Assembly: GCA_900770325.1 (NCBI GenBank)
Contig: CAAGKE010000233.1
Coordinates: 1 to 8,822 of the forward strand
DNA length: 8,822 nucleotides
Source: Lachnospiraceae bacterium
GTDB lineage: Bacteria; Bacillota; Clostridia; Lachnospirales; Lachnospiraceae
Reading direction: 5' to 3'
Of this stretch, positions 1 through 6,275 are shown piece after piece. A program made the translations under genes and the position numbers. The notes under the pieces were generated by a model, which saw only the letters and a program-made list of their open reading frames with translations, was not told the origin of the DNA and did no database searches. Within the stretch, counting starts at the first letter, position 1. Each line of letters begins with the position of its first letter.

Positions 1-1
1 A

Positions 2-469
2 GCTTTCGAGGTCGCTAACGATCAGAATGTTCTTGAAGAATGTAATGAGTTGGAGCGAGCAGAATATGCCGATCTTATTGTAAAGACAGCACGTAGATTG
101 GAAGATAATGATTCTGCTAGATGTTCAGTTGCTTTTACAGAGTTTTGCCAACCGGAATCGAAAACAAGAGTAGAATATATTTTGGCAAAAAAAGAGGAAA
201 GGATAGTTGATAAGAAAAATATTTGGTTACATTATGTGTTTATTATCTTATTGCTTTTGATATCTTTTTTTGTTGTACCTGAAGCGTATAGTACAGAGGG
301 GTTAGAAGGACAAGGAGTTTTTACAGATATTGAGAATAATCTGTATATTGTGAAAACAGAAACAGGTTATCAATTATATGTTGATGGTGAATATACATAT
401 ACATTATCAGAATTACATGAGGAATTTAAAAATCTACCAATTATTGAGGAGGAAAAGGATGATGAGTAA
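2..469 (+). CDS. BlaR1-like M56 family membrane peptidase, C-terminal part (5' end cut by the window)
   Basis: The frame is open from base 2, so this is the last 155 residues of a larger protein, not a gene starting at the TTG at 50. The visible start, E-V-A-N-D-Q-N-V-L, fits the third zinc-ligand region of M56 peptidases (usually E-x-A-C-D-x-x-V-L), here with Asn for Cys. Then come a Y-A-D-L-I-V-type helix and a T-R-V-E-Y-I-L-A-K-K segment matching the family's R-I-x-x-I-L-x-x-K-K. A transmembrane helix follows at visible residues about 74-93, then about 60 outside residues ending near F-K-N-L-P-I. The HExxH site would lie upstream of the window. Family knowledge: such proteins sense an outside signal through the C-terminal domain and cleave a BlaI/MecI-type repressor. 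That repressor is not visible here. The family call rests on motif memory. The ligand is unknown, and beta-lactam sensing should not be assumed. Confidence 0.72.
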   Translation, partial: AFEVANDQNVLEECNELERAEYADLIVKTARRLEDNDSARCSVAFTEFCQPESKTRVEYILAKKEERIVDKKNIWLHYVFIILLLLISFFVVPEAYSTEGLEGQGVFTDIENNLYIVKTETGYQLYVDGEYTYTLSELHEEFKNLPIIEEEKDDE

Positions 470-716
470 TTTTAAGCAAAAAAAATGGTTATGTACGGCT
501 GCAATGATGGGAATGATGATGTTAACAAGTCCGGTTATTTCGGTATGTGCAGAAGAAGCAATTGTGGTTGAGGATTCGAACGTTGATGCTACAGATGCAG
601 AAACTTGGTCCTCAAAAACTGGTTGGGTTTATAAAGTTATCGATGGTCATTTATATAAGAGATTATATAATTATTCTACAGGACGTTGGGAATCAGATTG
701 GATATTGATTGAATAA
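459..716 (+). CDS. Small secreted protein of unknown function, coupled to the M56 peptidase gene
   Basis: An 85-residue protein. The start is ATG at 459 (or the next codon, 462) because GAGGAGG at 446-452 sits 6-9 bases upstream; a longer reading from 378 would lie wholly inside the previous gene. A basic N-terminus (K-Q-K-K) is followed by a Met-rich hydrophobic stretch (residues 11-29) and a probable signal peptidase I site after V-C-A (residue 31), leaving about 54 mature residues. The V-C context is not a good lipobox. The mature part is acidic first, then aromatic and basic (G-W-V-Y-K-V, L-Y-K-R-L-Y-N-Y, G-R-W-E-S-D-W). The start overlaps the M56 stop codon by 11 bases, so translation is probably coupled and the two products probably work together. 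I do not recognise a family with a known function. It could be a ligand, a modulator of the sensor or an effector. Confidence 0.75.
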   Translation: MMSNFKQKKWLCTAAMMGMMMLTSPVISVCAEEAIVVEDSNVDATDAETWSSKTGWVYKVIDGHLYKRLYNYSTGRWESDWILIE

Positions 717-775
717 TACCTATAAGAAAAAGGAAATAGTTAAAATATATCACCATCTACAGAGACGATATAAAT

Positions 776-820
776 ACCAGTATATGTTGCTGATATGAAG
801 TAATATATACTGGTTTTTTT
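776..820 (+). terminator. Rho-independent terminator of the M56/small secreted protein operon
   Basis: Bases 776-791 pair with 799-814 (16 pairs, two of them G-U) around a 7-base loop, followed directly by a run of seven T (814-820). It lies 60 bases after the small secreted protein gene. Confidence 0.9.
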
Positions 821-943
821 AGAATAATTAAAGTTGGATGGGGAACACTATAATGTTTCAGGGTTTTAGAGATGAGTGGACCACTTTGATAAAACAATGT
901 GGAACATAAGAATCCTCGGCGGTTGAGAATTCTCAAAATCCTG
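821..943. other. Gene-free spacer with short dyads, possible insertion sequence end relic
   Basis: No open frame with a ribosome binding site is seen. The segment holds AGTGG-A-CCACT (875-885) inside a wider GTTTTA (863-868) / TAAAAC (890-895) dyad, and two related pieces, GGGAACACTAT near 841 and GTGGAACAT near 900. A GTGGACCACTTT-type motif recalls the terminal repeats of IS21-family elements. There is no transposase or target duplication to support this, so the origin is a guess. Confidence 0.3.
923..936. promoter_or_regulatory. Perfect 14-base palindrome upstream of the leuA -35 box, candidate operator
   Basis: TTGAGAATTCTCAA is fully self-complementary and ends 7 bases before the -35 hexamer. 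A second perfect dyad, TCAAAAT (933-939) / ATTTTGA (950-956), overlaps it and encloses the -35 box. The position suits a repressor or activator site. The sequence does not match the CodY or BlaI consensus as I know them, and the regulator is unknown. Confidence 0.45.
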
Positions 944-972
944 TTGACAATTTTGAATGAAAATGTTACCAT
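944..972 (+). promoter_or_regulatory. Promoter of the leuA T-box transcript
   Basis: TTGACA (944-949), a 17-base spacer, and TACCAT (967-972; four of six -10 bases). Transcription would start near 979, just ahead of T-box stem I. Confidence 0.7.
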
Positions 973-979
973 TTATCTA

Positions 980-1297
980 ATCGTTTACAGGAAAATGCAG
1001 TGATGAGGAGTAGTACCTTTATTTCTGAATTCAGAAAGCTGTCGGGTGATGCGAGACAGCAGACGGAATACTGGGAACTGACCTTTGAGCGGCTGCCCGA
1101 AATCTTTCTATCGTACAGGAGAGTAGGCGCAGACGGATCCCGACCGTTATTCGGGCAGGATATAAGGTTCCGGTGTAGATACACGGGGAATCCGTATCCA
1201 TTGAGGGCGTGATTTTTTCACGAACAGGAGTGGTACCGCGTAAGATTTTGTCTTCCGTCTCTTGTGGCATATGCCAGGAGCCGGGGGATTTTTTTAT
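980..1297 (+). promoter_or_regulatory. T-box leader, leucine-specific (CUG specifier)
   Basis: A tRNA-sensing leader that lets transcription continue into leuA when uncharged tRNA-Leu builds up. The signature T-box sequence AGGAGTGGTACCGCG is at 1226-1240. Stem I carries GATGAGGAGTAGTA (1002-1015) and a distal hairpin GCTGTC/GACAGC with loop G-G-G-T-G-A-T-G-C-G-A. On its 3' side is GAA-CTG-ACCTTTGAG, which lines up with the specifier region of known leaders (in glyQS, GGC followed by a similar nine bases ending TTGAG). This gives CTG at 1078-1080, a leucine codon. The TGGT bulge (1231-1234) would pair with an ACCA tRNA end, that is discriminator A, as expected for tRNA-Leu. An adjacent hairpin, CGTGA/TCACG, is at 1208-1222. 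The gene downstream agrees with leucine. Confidence 0.93.
1254..1296 (+). terminator. T-box regulatory terminator
   Basis: An imperfect hairpin with TGGCAT/ATGCCA (1265-1276) at its tip, CTCT/GGAG pairs below a small bulge, and further G-C/C-G pairs at the base. A run of seven T follows (1289-1295). Its 5' arm lies just after the T-box sequence, so it should compete with the antiterminator. Confidence 0.85.
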
Positions 1298-1500
1298 TTC
1301 ATAGAAAAATAACTGATACTATGGAATTCTTTGCATATATCTGGTGTGAAGAAAAAAAGCTGATACTTTCCTGACGATAATAAGGAATTGGCGCCGGAAA
1401 GGTTACTGTTTACGTTGTTCACAGTAACCCGGGAAGAACTGATCCGGAAGCAGCCGTTTCGATGATCAAAAGATATGGTATGAAAATGGAGGATTGAAAG
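1298..1500 (+). other. Spacer between T-box terminator and leuA, with a perfect hairpin and the leuA ribosome binding site
   Basis: About 200 bases, longer than is usual after a T-box terminator. GGTTACTGT (1401-1409) pairs perfectly with ACAGTAACC (1421-1429) around 11 bases, with no T run after it. A frame with protein-like composition runs from about 1387 to the TGA at 1495-1497 (see findings). It has only an ATT for a start at 1387 or a late ATG at 1462, so I do not call a gene. GGAGG at 1488-1492 is the leuA ribosome binding site, 8 bases from the ATG. Confidence 0.6.
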
Positions 1501-3162
1501 ATGATGAATTGCAAGAAGTATACCAGACAGTATTTTATGCCGCCGGTAAACTGCACAAAATGGGTACAGAAGGAATATGTGGATAAAGCGCCTATCTGGT
1601 GCAGTGTGGACCTGAGAGATGGAAATCAGGCACTTGTTGTTCCGATGACACTGGAGCAGAAGCTGGATTTCTTTCAGCTTCTGGTGGATATCGGTTTCAA
1701 GGAGATCGAGGTTGGTTTCCCGGCTGCTTCTGATACAGAATATCAGTTCCTGCGGGCATTGATCGAGCGTGATATGATTCCGGATGATGTGACGATTCAG
1801 GTGCTTACTCAGGCCAGAAACCATATTATCCGTAAGACCTTTGAAGCGCTGCAGGGAGCAAAGAGAGCCGTAGTTCATGTATATAATTCCACCTCCCTGG
1901 CACAGCGGGAACAGGTATTTGGAAAGTCACGGGAAGAGATTTTACAGATTGCGGTAGAGGGTGCTAAGCTCCTGAAAGATCTGACAGAAGAGACAGGCGG
2001 TAATTATCAGTTTGAATACAGTCCGGAAAGCTTTACCGGGACGGAGCCGGAGTATGCTCTTGAAGTGTGCAATGCAGTTCTGGATGTCTGGAAGCCGACA
2101 CCGGATAATAAGGCAATTATTAATTTACCCAGCACGGTACAGTTGTCTATGCCCCATGTGTATGCCAGTCAGATTGAATATATGAGTGAGTATCTGAAAT
2201 ATAGAGAAAATGTGATTTTGTCTCTGCATCCTCATAATGACAGAGGCTGCGGTATTTCAGATGCTGAGATGGGCCTTTTGGCAGGAGCAGACCGGATCGA
2301 GGGTACTCTGTTTGGAAATGGAGAGCGGACCGGTAATGTGGATATCGTTACGCTGGCACTGAATATGTATGCCCAGGGTGTGGATCCGCAGCTTGATTTC
2401 GAAAATATGCCGGATATCTGTGACAAATATGAACAGTATACCGGAATGAAAGTTGATGAGAGAAGTCCCTACAGCGGCGCTCTGGTATTTGCTGCCTTCT
2501 CCGGTTCCCATCAGGATGCGATCGCAAAGGGTATGAAGTATCGGGAAGAAAAACAGTCAGAGCTTTGGACAGTTCCGTATCTTCCCATCGATCCTACCGA
2601 TCTGGGCCGCTGCTACGATGCGGATGTGATCCGTATCAACAGCCAGTCCGGCAAGGGCGGTGTGGGTTATATTCTGGAACAGCATTATGGACTGAAGCTG
2701 CCTAAGAAGATGCGCGAGGCTATGGGATATGCGGCTAAGGCGGCATCTGATATCAATCATAAGGAGCTGCTGCCCGAGGAAATCTTCCAGCTGTTCAAGG
2801 AAACCTTTGAAAATGTTTCTTCTCCTTACAGCATTACGGAAGTGCACTTTAAGCAGCACAATGGAATTATTGCAGAGGTAACTACCACCTATCAGGATAA
2901 GACCAATGTGATCATCGCATCCGGAAACGGACGTTTGAATGCGGTCAGCAATGCCCTGAAAAAGCATTATCGTCTGGAGTATGATCTGGTTACCTATGAA
3001 GAGCATGCGTTGGAGCAGAGCTCCAGTTCCCGGGCGATTGCCTATGTGGGTATCCGCAGCAAAGACGGAAATCTGTTCTGGGGTGCCGGCGTGGATGTGG
3101 ATATTATCCGTGCTTCTATTGATGCACTGGTTACAGCAGTCAATCACATGGTTGAAAAATAA
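1501..3162 (+). CDS. leuA: 2-isopropylmalate synthase (long LeuA form)
   Basis: This enzyme condenses acetyl-CoA with 2-ketoisovalerate, the committed step of leucine synthesis in the cytoplasm. At 553 residues it is the longer LeuA type, as in yeast and mycobacteria, not the roughly 510-residue E. coli type. The DRE-TIM metallolyase barrel shows D-L-R-D-G-N-Q-A (37-44), with Asp where the short type has Glu, and the metal-binding H-P-H-N-D (243-247). G-N-G-E-R-T-G-N-V-D is at 272-281. The C-terminal leucine-binding regulatory domain begins near 440, and its G-A-G-V-D-V-D-I segment is at 528-535. The start is ATG 1501 (or 1504), with GGAGG 8 bases before. It is controlled by the leucine T-box upstream and probably by leucine feedback on the protein. 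No leuB, leuC or leuD is next to it, so leucine genes are not clustered here. Confidence 0.96.
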   Translation: MMNCKKYTRQYFMPPVNCTKWVQKEYVDKAPIWCSVDLRDGNQALVVPMTLEQKLDFFQLLVDIGFKEIEVGFPAASDTEYQFLRALIERDMIPDDVTIQVLTQARNHIIRKTFEALQGAKRAVVHVYNSTSLAQREQVFGKSREEILQIAVEGAKLLKDLTEETGGNYQFEYSPESFTGTEPEYALEVCNAVLDVWKPTPDNKAIINLPSTVQLSMPHVYASQIEYMSEYLKYRENVILSLHPHNDRGCGISDAEMGLLAGADRIEGTLFGNGERTGNVDIVTLALNMYAQGVDPQLDFENMPDICDKYEQYTGMKVDERSPYSGALVFAAFSGSHQDAIAKGMKYREEKQSELWTVPYLPIDPTDLGRCYDADVIRINSQSGKGGVGYILEQHYGLKLPKKMREAMGYAAKAASDINHKELLPEEIFQLFKETFENVSSPYSITEVHFKQHNGIIAEVTTTYQDKTNVIIASGNGRLNAVSNALKKHYRLEYDLVTYEEHALEQSSSSRAIAYVGIRSKDGNLFWGAGVDVDIIRASIDALVTAVNHMVEK

Positions 3163-3427
3163 AAATTTGCATTTTTCGACAAAATATTACAGAAATATTA
3201 CAAATATGCGATAAAGGTCGAAAATGATAAAAATGACTGGAAACAGGCGATAAAATCATATTCTGTGGTAAAATGACGATAAAAAATCGCCGAAACAGAA
3301 GAAAAATATCTAAACACAATGCATAAAAACGCGCACAAAATATGAAAAATATTTGTGTGCGTTTTCTAAAATCAAAATCTTGAAAAAATCACAAAATGTA
3401 ATATATTACGAAAATATGAAAATAGTA
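3163..3427. other. AT-rich spacer between leuA and the hydrolase gene
   Basis: It holds no gene. Seen here: an 11-base tandem unit AAATATTACA(G) (3182-3202), a TTTTCGAC (3173-3180) / GTCGAAAA (3217-3224) dyad, a GGCGAT (3246-3251) / ATCGCC (3286-3291) dyad, several GATAAA motifs, and the terminator at 3328-3366. Confidence 0.7.
3328..3366 (+). terminator. Probable leuA terminator
   Basis: Bases 3328-3343 pair with 3349-3363 (one bulged A, one G-U) around the loop GAAAA. The T tract TTTTCT follows. A tract of five A before the hairpin means it could also stop transcription coming from the other side. It lies about 165 bases after leuA. Confidence 0.75.
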
Positions 3428-3456
3428 TTGACATAAAGAAATATATTTTTTATAAT
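3428..3456 (+). promoter_or_regulatory. Perfect consensus housekeeping promoter for the hydrolase gene
   Basis: TTGACA (3428-3433), 17 bases, TATAAT (3451-3456). Both hexamers are exact. Transcription would start near 3463, leaving a leader of about 90 bases. Confidence 0.9.
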
Positions 3457-3551
3457 GCAGATACGTTGCGGAGAAAGTATAAATAAGGGGACGCGAAAAA
3501 TCTAAGGATAGTACGGGGAGCTGCTATTAGACAAAACGGTTAGGAGTGTTT

Positions 3552-4373
3552 ATGAAGCTATTAGGAAACGTATTGGGCACATGCCGCGGCTGCTTTCGGC
3601 GGAATAAGAAACGGCATGGAAAAGATTTTGCGTTGGTGCTGTCAGGCATTGTTCTGACAGGCGCAGCCTCTCTTGTGGTTTCAGAATTCTGTACTACAGG
3701 ACAGAGCGTTGTGTATGCCGTCAGTGATGCTTCTGCCCAGGATGGGTACAAGCTCCAGGCCGGACTGATGGGTGTTGTAAACGGTGTGGCCAGCATGGAA
3801 GCTTATTACCGGGCAGGACAGACAAAAGATGTGGAAAGTGCGAATGAAGAAATACTGGTTGGAACAAAAAGTGTAAACCGTAATGTTATGAACCGGAATG
3901 CATTTACGGAAGGGATACAAAAGGCCGGGGAGCTGGGTTCGGATGCGCGGGAAGCCGTTGCGGCGAATCAGATGTCATATAATGATTATTATACGCTTCT
4001 TCAGATTGTGGAGGCGGAAGCAACCGGAGGGGATATTCCCAGTAAATTGCTTGTGGCAAATGTGGTTTTGAACCGGATGAAGGATTCGCATTTCCCGGAT
4101 ACGATCTACGACGTGGTGTGGCAGACCGTGGATGGTTCGCCGCAGTTTTCTCCTACAGCAGATGGAAGGATTTCCTCCTGTACCATCACACAATCTACAG
4201 TGGACGCTGTGGATCTGGCGCTGAAGGGAGAGGACAATTCACAGGGTGCGCTTTTCTTTGTCGCAAGAGATTCTGCATCTCCCGGAAATGTACAATGGTT
4301 TGATACATCGCTGGTAAAGCTGTTTGAATACGGTGGTCATGAATACTATACATTCAGGGAATACTGTGAATAG
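3552..4373 (+). CDS. SleB-family cell wall hydrolase, membrane-anchored
   Basis: 273 residues from ATG 3552, chosen because AGGAG (3542-3546) is 5 bases upstream; the GTG at 3546 overlaps that site. After a Cys- and Arg/Lys-rich cytoplasmic N-terminus there is one hydrophobic helix (27-47), probably a membrane anchor or uncleaved signal, then an extracellular linker of about 95 residues. The Hydrolase_2/SleB domain fills residues 146-270. It shows I-V-E-A-E-A-T-G-G with the likely catalytic Glu (154 or 156), V-A-N-V-V-L-N-R-M (168-176), Q-F-S-P-T-A-D-G-R-I (198-207) and a closing G-G-H-E-Y-Y-T-F. SleB proteins are lytic transglycosylases of muramic-lactam cortex peptidoglycan. This one lacks the usual N-terminal peptidoglycan-binding repeat and has a housekeeping-type promoter, so a role in growing cells is as likely as one in germination. 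It is a single-gene unit. Confidence 0.85.
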   Translation: MKLLGNVLGTCRGCFRRNKKRHGKDFALVLSGIVLTGAASLVVSEFCTTGQSVVYAVSDASAQDGYKLQAGLMGVVNGVASMEAYYRAGQTKDVESANEEILVGTKSVNRNVMNRNAFTEGIQKAGELGSDAREAVAANQMSYNDYYTLLQIVEAEATGGDIPSKLLVANVVLNRMKDSHFPDTIYDVVWQTVDGSPQFSPTADGRISSCTITQSTVDAVDLALKGEDNSQGALFFVARDSASPGNVQWFDTSLVKLFEYGGHEYYTFREYCE

Positions 4374-4378
4374 AAAAT

Positions 4379-4413
4379 GAAAAAGAGTTTGCCGCCTTGG
4401 CAAACTCTTTTTC
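4379..4413 (+). terminator. Terminator of the hydrolase gene
   Basis: Bases 4379-4393 pair perfectly with 4399-4413 (15 pairs) around GCCTT, with the T run in the 3' arm. Symmetric A and T tracts allow action in both directions. Confidence 0.92.
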
Positions 4414-4425
4414 GTATGCTATAAT
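4397..4425 (+). promoter_or_regulatory. Promoter of the thrC leader, overlapping the preceding terminator
   Basis: TTGGCA (4397-4402; five of six), 17 bases, TATAAT (4420-4425), with an extended TG motif at 4417-4418. The -35 box lies in the loop and 3' arm of the hydrolase terminator. Transcription would start near 4432. Confidence 0.8.
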
Positions 4426-4431
4426 GTGCGG

Positions 4432-4676
4432 GTAGGCATTGAGCAGTGCCAAAATATCCAAAAATATATCGACTGCTTGCAGGCGTATTTATTTCTGGAT
4501 ATTTTGATAGGGCGAACGCCCGTGAACGAGCTGGAGCAAGGCGGAAGCGAGCTGCACTGTGGGCAGACGCAGTACCGGCTTTATGCCCAGGGCGGATGCT
4601 CCGGAAGTGAGCTGCACTGCGGAGAAGGAGTATGCCTGTGTACATATTATATATTTAGAAAAACGAGGACTGTTTC
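4432..4676 (+). promoter_or_regulatory. Long hairpin-rich leader of thrC, unknown type
   Basis: About 245 bases with no credible gene but at least five hairpins: GGCATT/AGTGCC (4435-4450); a long one closed by AAAATATCCA/TGGATATTTT (4451-4505), stacked directly on the first; GGGC-GAAC-GCCC (4510-4521); TGGGCA/TGCCCA (4560-4589); and CTCCG/CGGAG with AGTG/CACT inside (4599-4624). A 20-base direct repeat, 18 of 20 identical, occurs at 4543-4562 and 4603-4622. No T-box sequence and no riboswitch that I know is recognised. A frame through it (4426-4725) would start on the -10 box and encodes a twice-repeated G-S-E-L-H-C-G, which I take as a by-product of the DNA repeat. It may be a regulatory leader or a dispersed repeat inserted ahead of thrC. 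Confidence 0.6.
4543..4622. repeat. 20-base direct repeat, two copies 60 bases apart
   Basis: GGAAGCGAGCTGCACTGTGG at 4543-4562 and GGAAGTGAGCTGCACTGCGG at 4603-4622 differ at two positions, both C/T. The second copy overlaps the stem and tip of the last leader hairpin. Confidence 0.85.
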
Positions 4677-6167
4677 ATGGAAGAAGTATTATACAGAAGT
4701 ACAAGAAATCAGAATACGACGGTAAAAGCTTCGGAAGCGATTCTGCAGGGACTGGCTGAGGATGGCGGCCTGTTTGTGCCGGATCATATCCCGGCGCTGG
4801 ATGTGGAACTGGAGAAACTGCCGGATATGAGCTATCAGGAGACGGCCTATGAGGTGATGAAGCTGTTTCTTACAGATTTTACAGAGGAAGAACTGAAGGC
4901 CTGCATTGCCGGGGCGTATGATGAAAAGTTTGATACGCCGAAGATCGCTCCGCTGAAGGAAGCGGATGGTGTCTGGTATCTGGAACTGTTTCATGGGGCT
5001 ACTATCGCTTTTAAGGATATGGCGCTGTCCATTCTTCCCCACCTGCTGACCACTTCAGCGAAAAAGAATCAGGTGAAAAACGAGATCGTGATTCTTACGG
5101 CTACTTCCGGGGATACCGGGAAAGCGGCTCTGGCAGGATTTGCGGATGTGCCGGGAACCAGGATCATCGTATTTTATCCGAAAAACGGAGTCAGTCCCAT
5201 TCAGGAAAAACAGATGGTGACCCAGAAGGGGGCAAATACGTTCGTAGTGGGTATCAAAGGAAACTTTGATGACGCGCAGAGCGGTGTGAAGCGTATTTTT
5301 GGTGATAAAGAACTGAAAGCACAGATGGAGAAGGCGGGATACCAGTTTTCTTCCGCGAACTCTATTAATATCGGACGTCTGGTACCGCAGATCGTCTATT
5401 ATGTGTATGCTTATGGGCAGATGCTTGCGTCTGGAGAACTGAAGGCCGGAGAGAAGATGAATGTGGTGGTGCCCACCGGAAACTTCGGAAATATTCTGGC
5501 TGCTTATTATGCGAAAAATATGGGGCTGCCTGTTGACCGTCTGATCTGTGCCTCTAATGACAATAAAGTTCTTGTGGATTTCTTCCAGACAGGAGTTTAT
5601 GATAAGAACCGTAAATTTATTCTCACCACATCGCCTTCCATGGATATCCTGATCTCCAGTAATCTGGAGCGTCTGATCTACCAGATAGCGGGATGTGATG
5701 CCGGAATGGATGCGAAACTCATGGCTCAGCTCATGAAGGATGGAAGATATCAGATTACGGAAGAGATGAAGGAGAAGCTGACAGAGTTTTATGGAAACTA
5801 TGCCGCAGAAGCGGAGACAGCCGATGAGATCTCGGAAGTATATCAGAAAACAGGATATGTGCTGGATACTCATACGGCAGTAGCTTCCAGAGTATACCGG
5901 AAATACCGTCAGGAGACCGGAGATGATACGAAGACGGTGATCGCCTCTACGGCCAGTCCATACAAATTTACAAGAAGCGTAATGGAAGCGATTGATGAAA
6001 AGTATGCTTCTATGTCTGATTTTGAGCTGGTGGATAAGCTGTCTGAACTGGCTGGTACGAAGGTTCCCCGGGCGATTGATGAGATCCGTACTGCACCGGT
6101 GCTGCACGATACCGTAGTAGAGAAGGATGGAATGAAAGAAATCGTAAAAACATTTCTGAATATCTGA
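4677..6167 (+). CDS. thrC: Threonine synthase
   Basis: This PLP enzyme turns O-phosphohomoserine into threonine, the last step of the pathway, in the cytoplasm. It has 496 residues, the size of the long threonine synthase type (E. coli and yeast are about 430-515). The N-terminal A-E-D-G-G-L-F-V-P is at 27-35. The PLP lysine is K113 in E-L-F-H-G-A-T-I-A-F-K-D; the family usually has P-T where this has A-T. T-A-T-S-G-D-T-G-K is at 141-149, and the phosphate-cupping P-T-G-N-F-G-N is at 266-272. The start is ATG 4677, with GAGG (4665-4668) 8 bases upstream. Homoserine dehydrogenase and homoserine kinase genes are not in the window. No terminator separates it from the small membrane protein gene, so the two are probably cotranscribed. 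The long leader upstream suggests RNA-level control. Confidence 0.96.
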   Translation: MEEVLYRSTRNQNTTVKASEAILQGLAEDGGLFVPDHIPALDVELEKLPDMSYQETAYEVMKLFLTDFTEEELKACIAGAYDEKFDTPKIAPLKEADGVWYLELFHGATIAFKDMALSILPHLLTTSAKKNQVKNEIVILTATSGDTGKAALAGFADVPGTRIIVFYPKNGVSPIQEKQMVTQKGANTFVVGIKGNFDDAQSGVKRIFGDKELKAQMEKAGYQFSSANSINIGRLVPQIVYYVYAYGQMLASGELKAGEKMNVVVPTGNFGNILAAYYAKNMGLPVDRLICASNDNKVLVDFFQTGVYDKNRKFILTTSPSMDILISSNLERLIYQIAGCDAGMDAKLMAQLMKDGRYQITEEMKEKLTEFYGNYAAEAETADEISEVYQKTGYVLDTHTAVASRVYRKYRQETGDDTKTVIASTASPYKFTRSVMEAIDEKYASMSDFELVDKLSELAGTKVPRAIDEIRTAPVLHDTVVEKDGMKEIVKTFLNI

Positions 6168-6275
6168 CTGTGGAAGAAAGCCGGAGTGGTGAATATAAAA
6201 TAAAGGAACCCTCTGAAATGGATAAAGTATTCCGGAGAGATCGATTCCGGATAAATGGAAAGAAGGAGACGGACA

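Noticed and set aside
3286..3540. c-di-AMP riboswitch before the hydrolase gene
   Set aside because: Cell wall hydrolases often have one, and ATCGCCGAAAC looked suggestive, but the remaining conserved segments are absent and the promoter lies downstream of that motif.
4632..4658. Eight-residue leader peptide M-P-V-Y-I-L-Y-I before thrC
   Set aside because: AAGGAG is only one base from the ATG and there are no threonine codons, so attenuation by translation is not supported.
4426..4725. 99-codon frame through the thrC leader
   Set aside because: Its GTG start overlaps the -10 box, it has no ribosome binding site, and it runs into thrC out of frame.
5055..6107. 350-codon minus-strand open frame opposite thrC
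   Set aside because: It is a shadow of thrC codon bias; no ribosome binding site, and the product is rich in His, Ile, Arg and Ser as antisense frames are.
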